From Paramecium sonneborni (lineage: Eukaryota > Ciliophora > Oligohymenophorea > Peniculida > Parameciidae): DNA of 64,000 bases. Below the pieces are notes generated by a model. The model was not told where the DNA came from and searched no databases. It saw only the letters and a program-made list of their open reading frames with translations. The stretch covers positions 590,802 to 654,801 of the forward strand of contig CAJJDN010000021.1 in the NCBI GenBank assembly GCA_905182985.1. The letters are read 5' to 3'. Positions 63,789-64,000 of the stretch are shown in pieces. The position numbers and the translations under genes were made by a program. The stretch's first letter is position 1. Each line of letters starts with the position of its first letter.

Positions 63789-64000
63789 TCATTTTCTTGA
63801 TTTGCCATCCCATCCCGATTTTTTTATTGTCTCATTTCGATTCGACCTATGCTTTCTTTCATAATATTTTCTGTTATATAATTAATTATATATTTTAACT
63901 TAGAACTTTCACTTGAACTGTGTCTTCTTCTCCTTGATTAAGATCTTGACCTTCTAGTATTATTTCTACTTTCATCTATAAAATTAAATAATTTTGATAC
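63789..64000 (-). CDS. C-terminal end of an Arg/Ser-rich protein (partial)
   Basis: Only the 3' end is in the window. Minus strand: an intron occupies 63976-64000, ending exactly at the edge, then an exon coding DESRNNTRRSRSQSRRRR and HSSSESSK, a second intron 63871-63899 (29 nt, GTT..CAG), and a last exon with KYYERKHRSNRNETIKKSGWDGKSRK split around, ending TGA. The RS-repeat character is typical of pre-mRNA splicing factors, but with the RNA-binding part missing the family cannot be named. Confidence 0.65.

Overview
The window is nuclear DNA of a ciliate, almost certainly the macronuclear genome of a Paramecium of the aurelia type. Read with the standard code there are no convincing genes. 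Read with TAA and TAG as glutamine and TGA as the only stop, long conserved proteins appear, interrupted by tiny introns of about 20-34 nt that begin GTA (rarely GTT) and usually end TAG. The DNA is very AT-rich and genes lie mostly tens to a few hundred bases apart. For nearly every model below, the exon lengths add up to a whole number of codons after the introns I name are removed; I used this as a check on each one.

Layout. 0.4-9 kb: hybrid histidine kinase, complex I subunit NDUFA9, a dihydropteridine-reductase-like protein and a TPR protein. 9-16 kb (mostly minus strand): two secreted cysteine-rich proteins flanking poly(ADP-ribose) glycohydrolase and a multi-pass membrane protein, then an FKBP-TPR protein and a small membrane protein. 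16-29.6 kb (plus strand): XAP5/FAM50, several coiled-coil proteins, an ankyrin-protein kinase and a Cache-like receptor. 29.6-37.5 kb: chaperonin CCT5, a DNase II and a dual-specificity-phosphatase-like protein whose catalytic cysteine is serine. 37.5-41.6 kb: a gene-poor stretch with two broken genes around ribosomal protein S29. 41.6-50 kb: a coiled-coil protein and a giant USP9X-type deubiquitinase. 50-58.7 kb: a PH-domain pseudokinase, an active dual-specificity phosphatase, a helical protein, a CRIB-domain pseudokinase, PEX7 and an ATP6AP2-like V-ATPase accessory protein. 59.4-64 kb: a bacterial-type D-Ala-D-Ala carboxypeptidase, a mitochondrial helical protein, an IQ/MORN-repeat protein and the 3' end of an SR-rich gene.

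The genes do not form a pathway. Housekeeping genes are mixed with signalling genes, several of which look catalytically dead (two pseudokinases, one pseudophosphatase). The most useful general observation is that many introns, confirmed by the reading frame of conserved proteins, end in AAG, and two or three in GAG, rather than TAG; models that insist on TAG would break these genes. I did not recognise an entirely new multi-gene system. The best leads are the pseudo-enzymes, the cytosolic-looking DD-carboxypeptidase, the decaying region at 37.5-41.6 kb and the acceptor-site usage.
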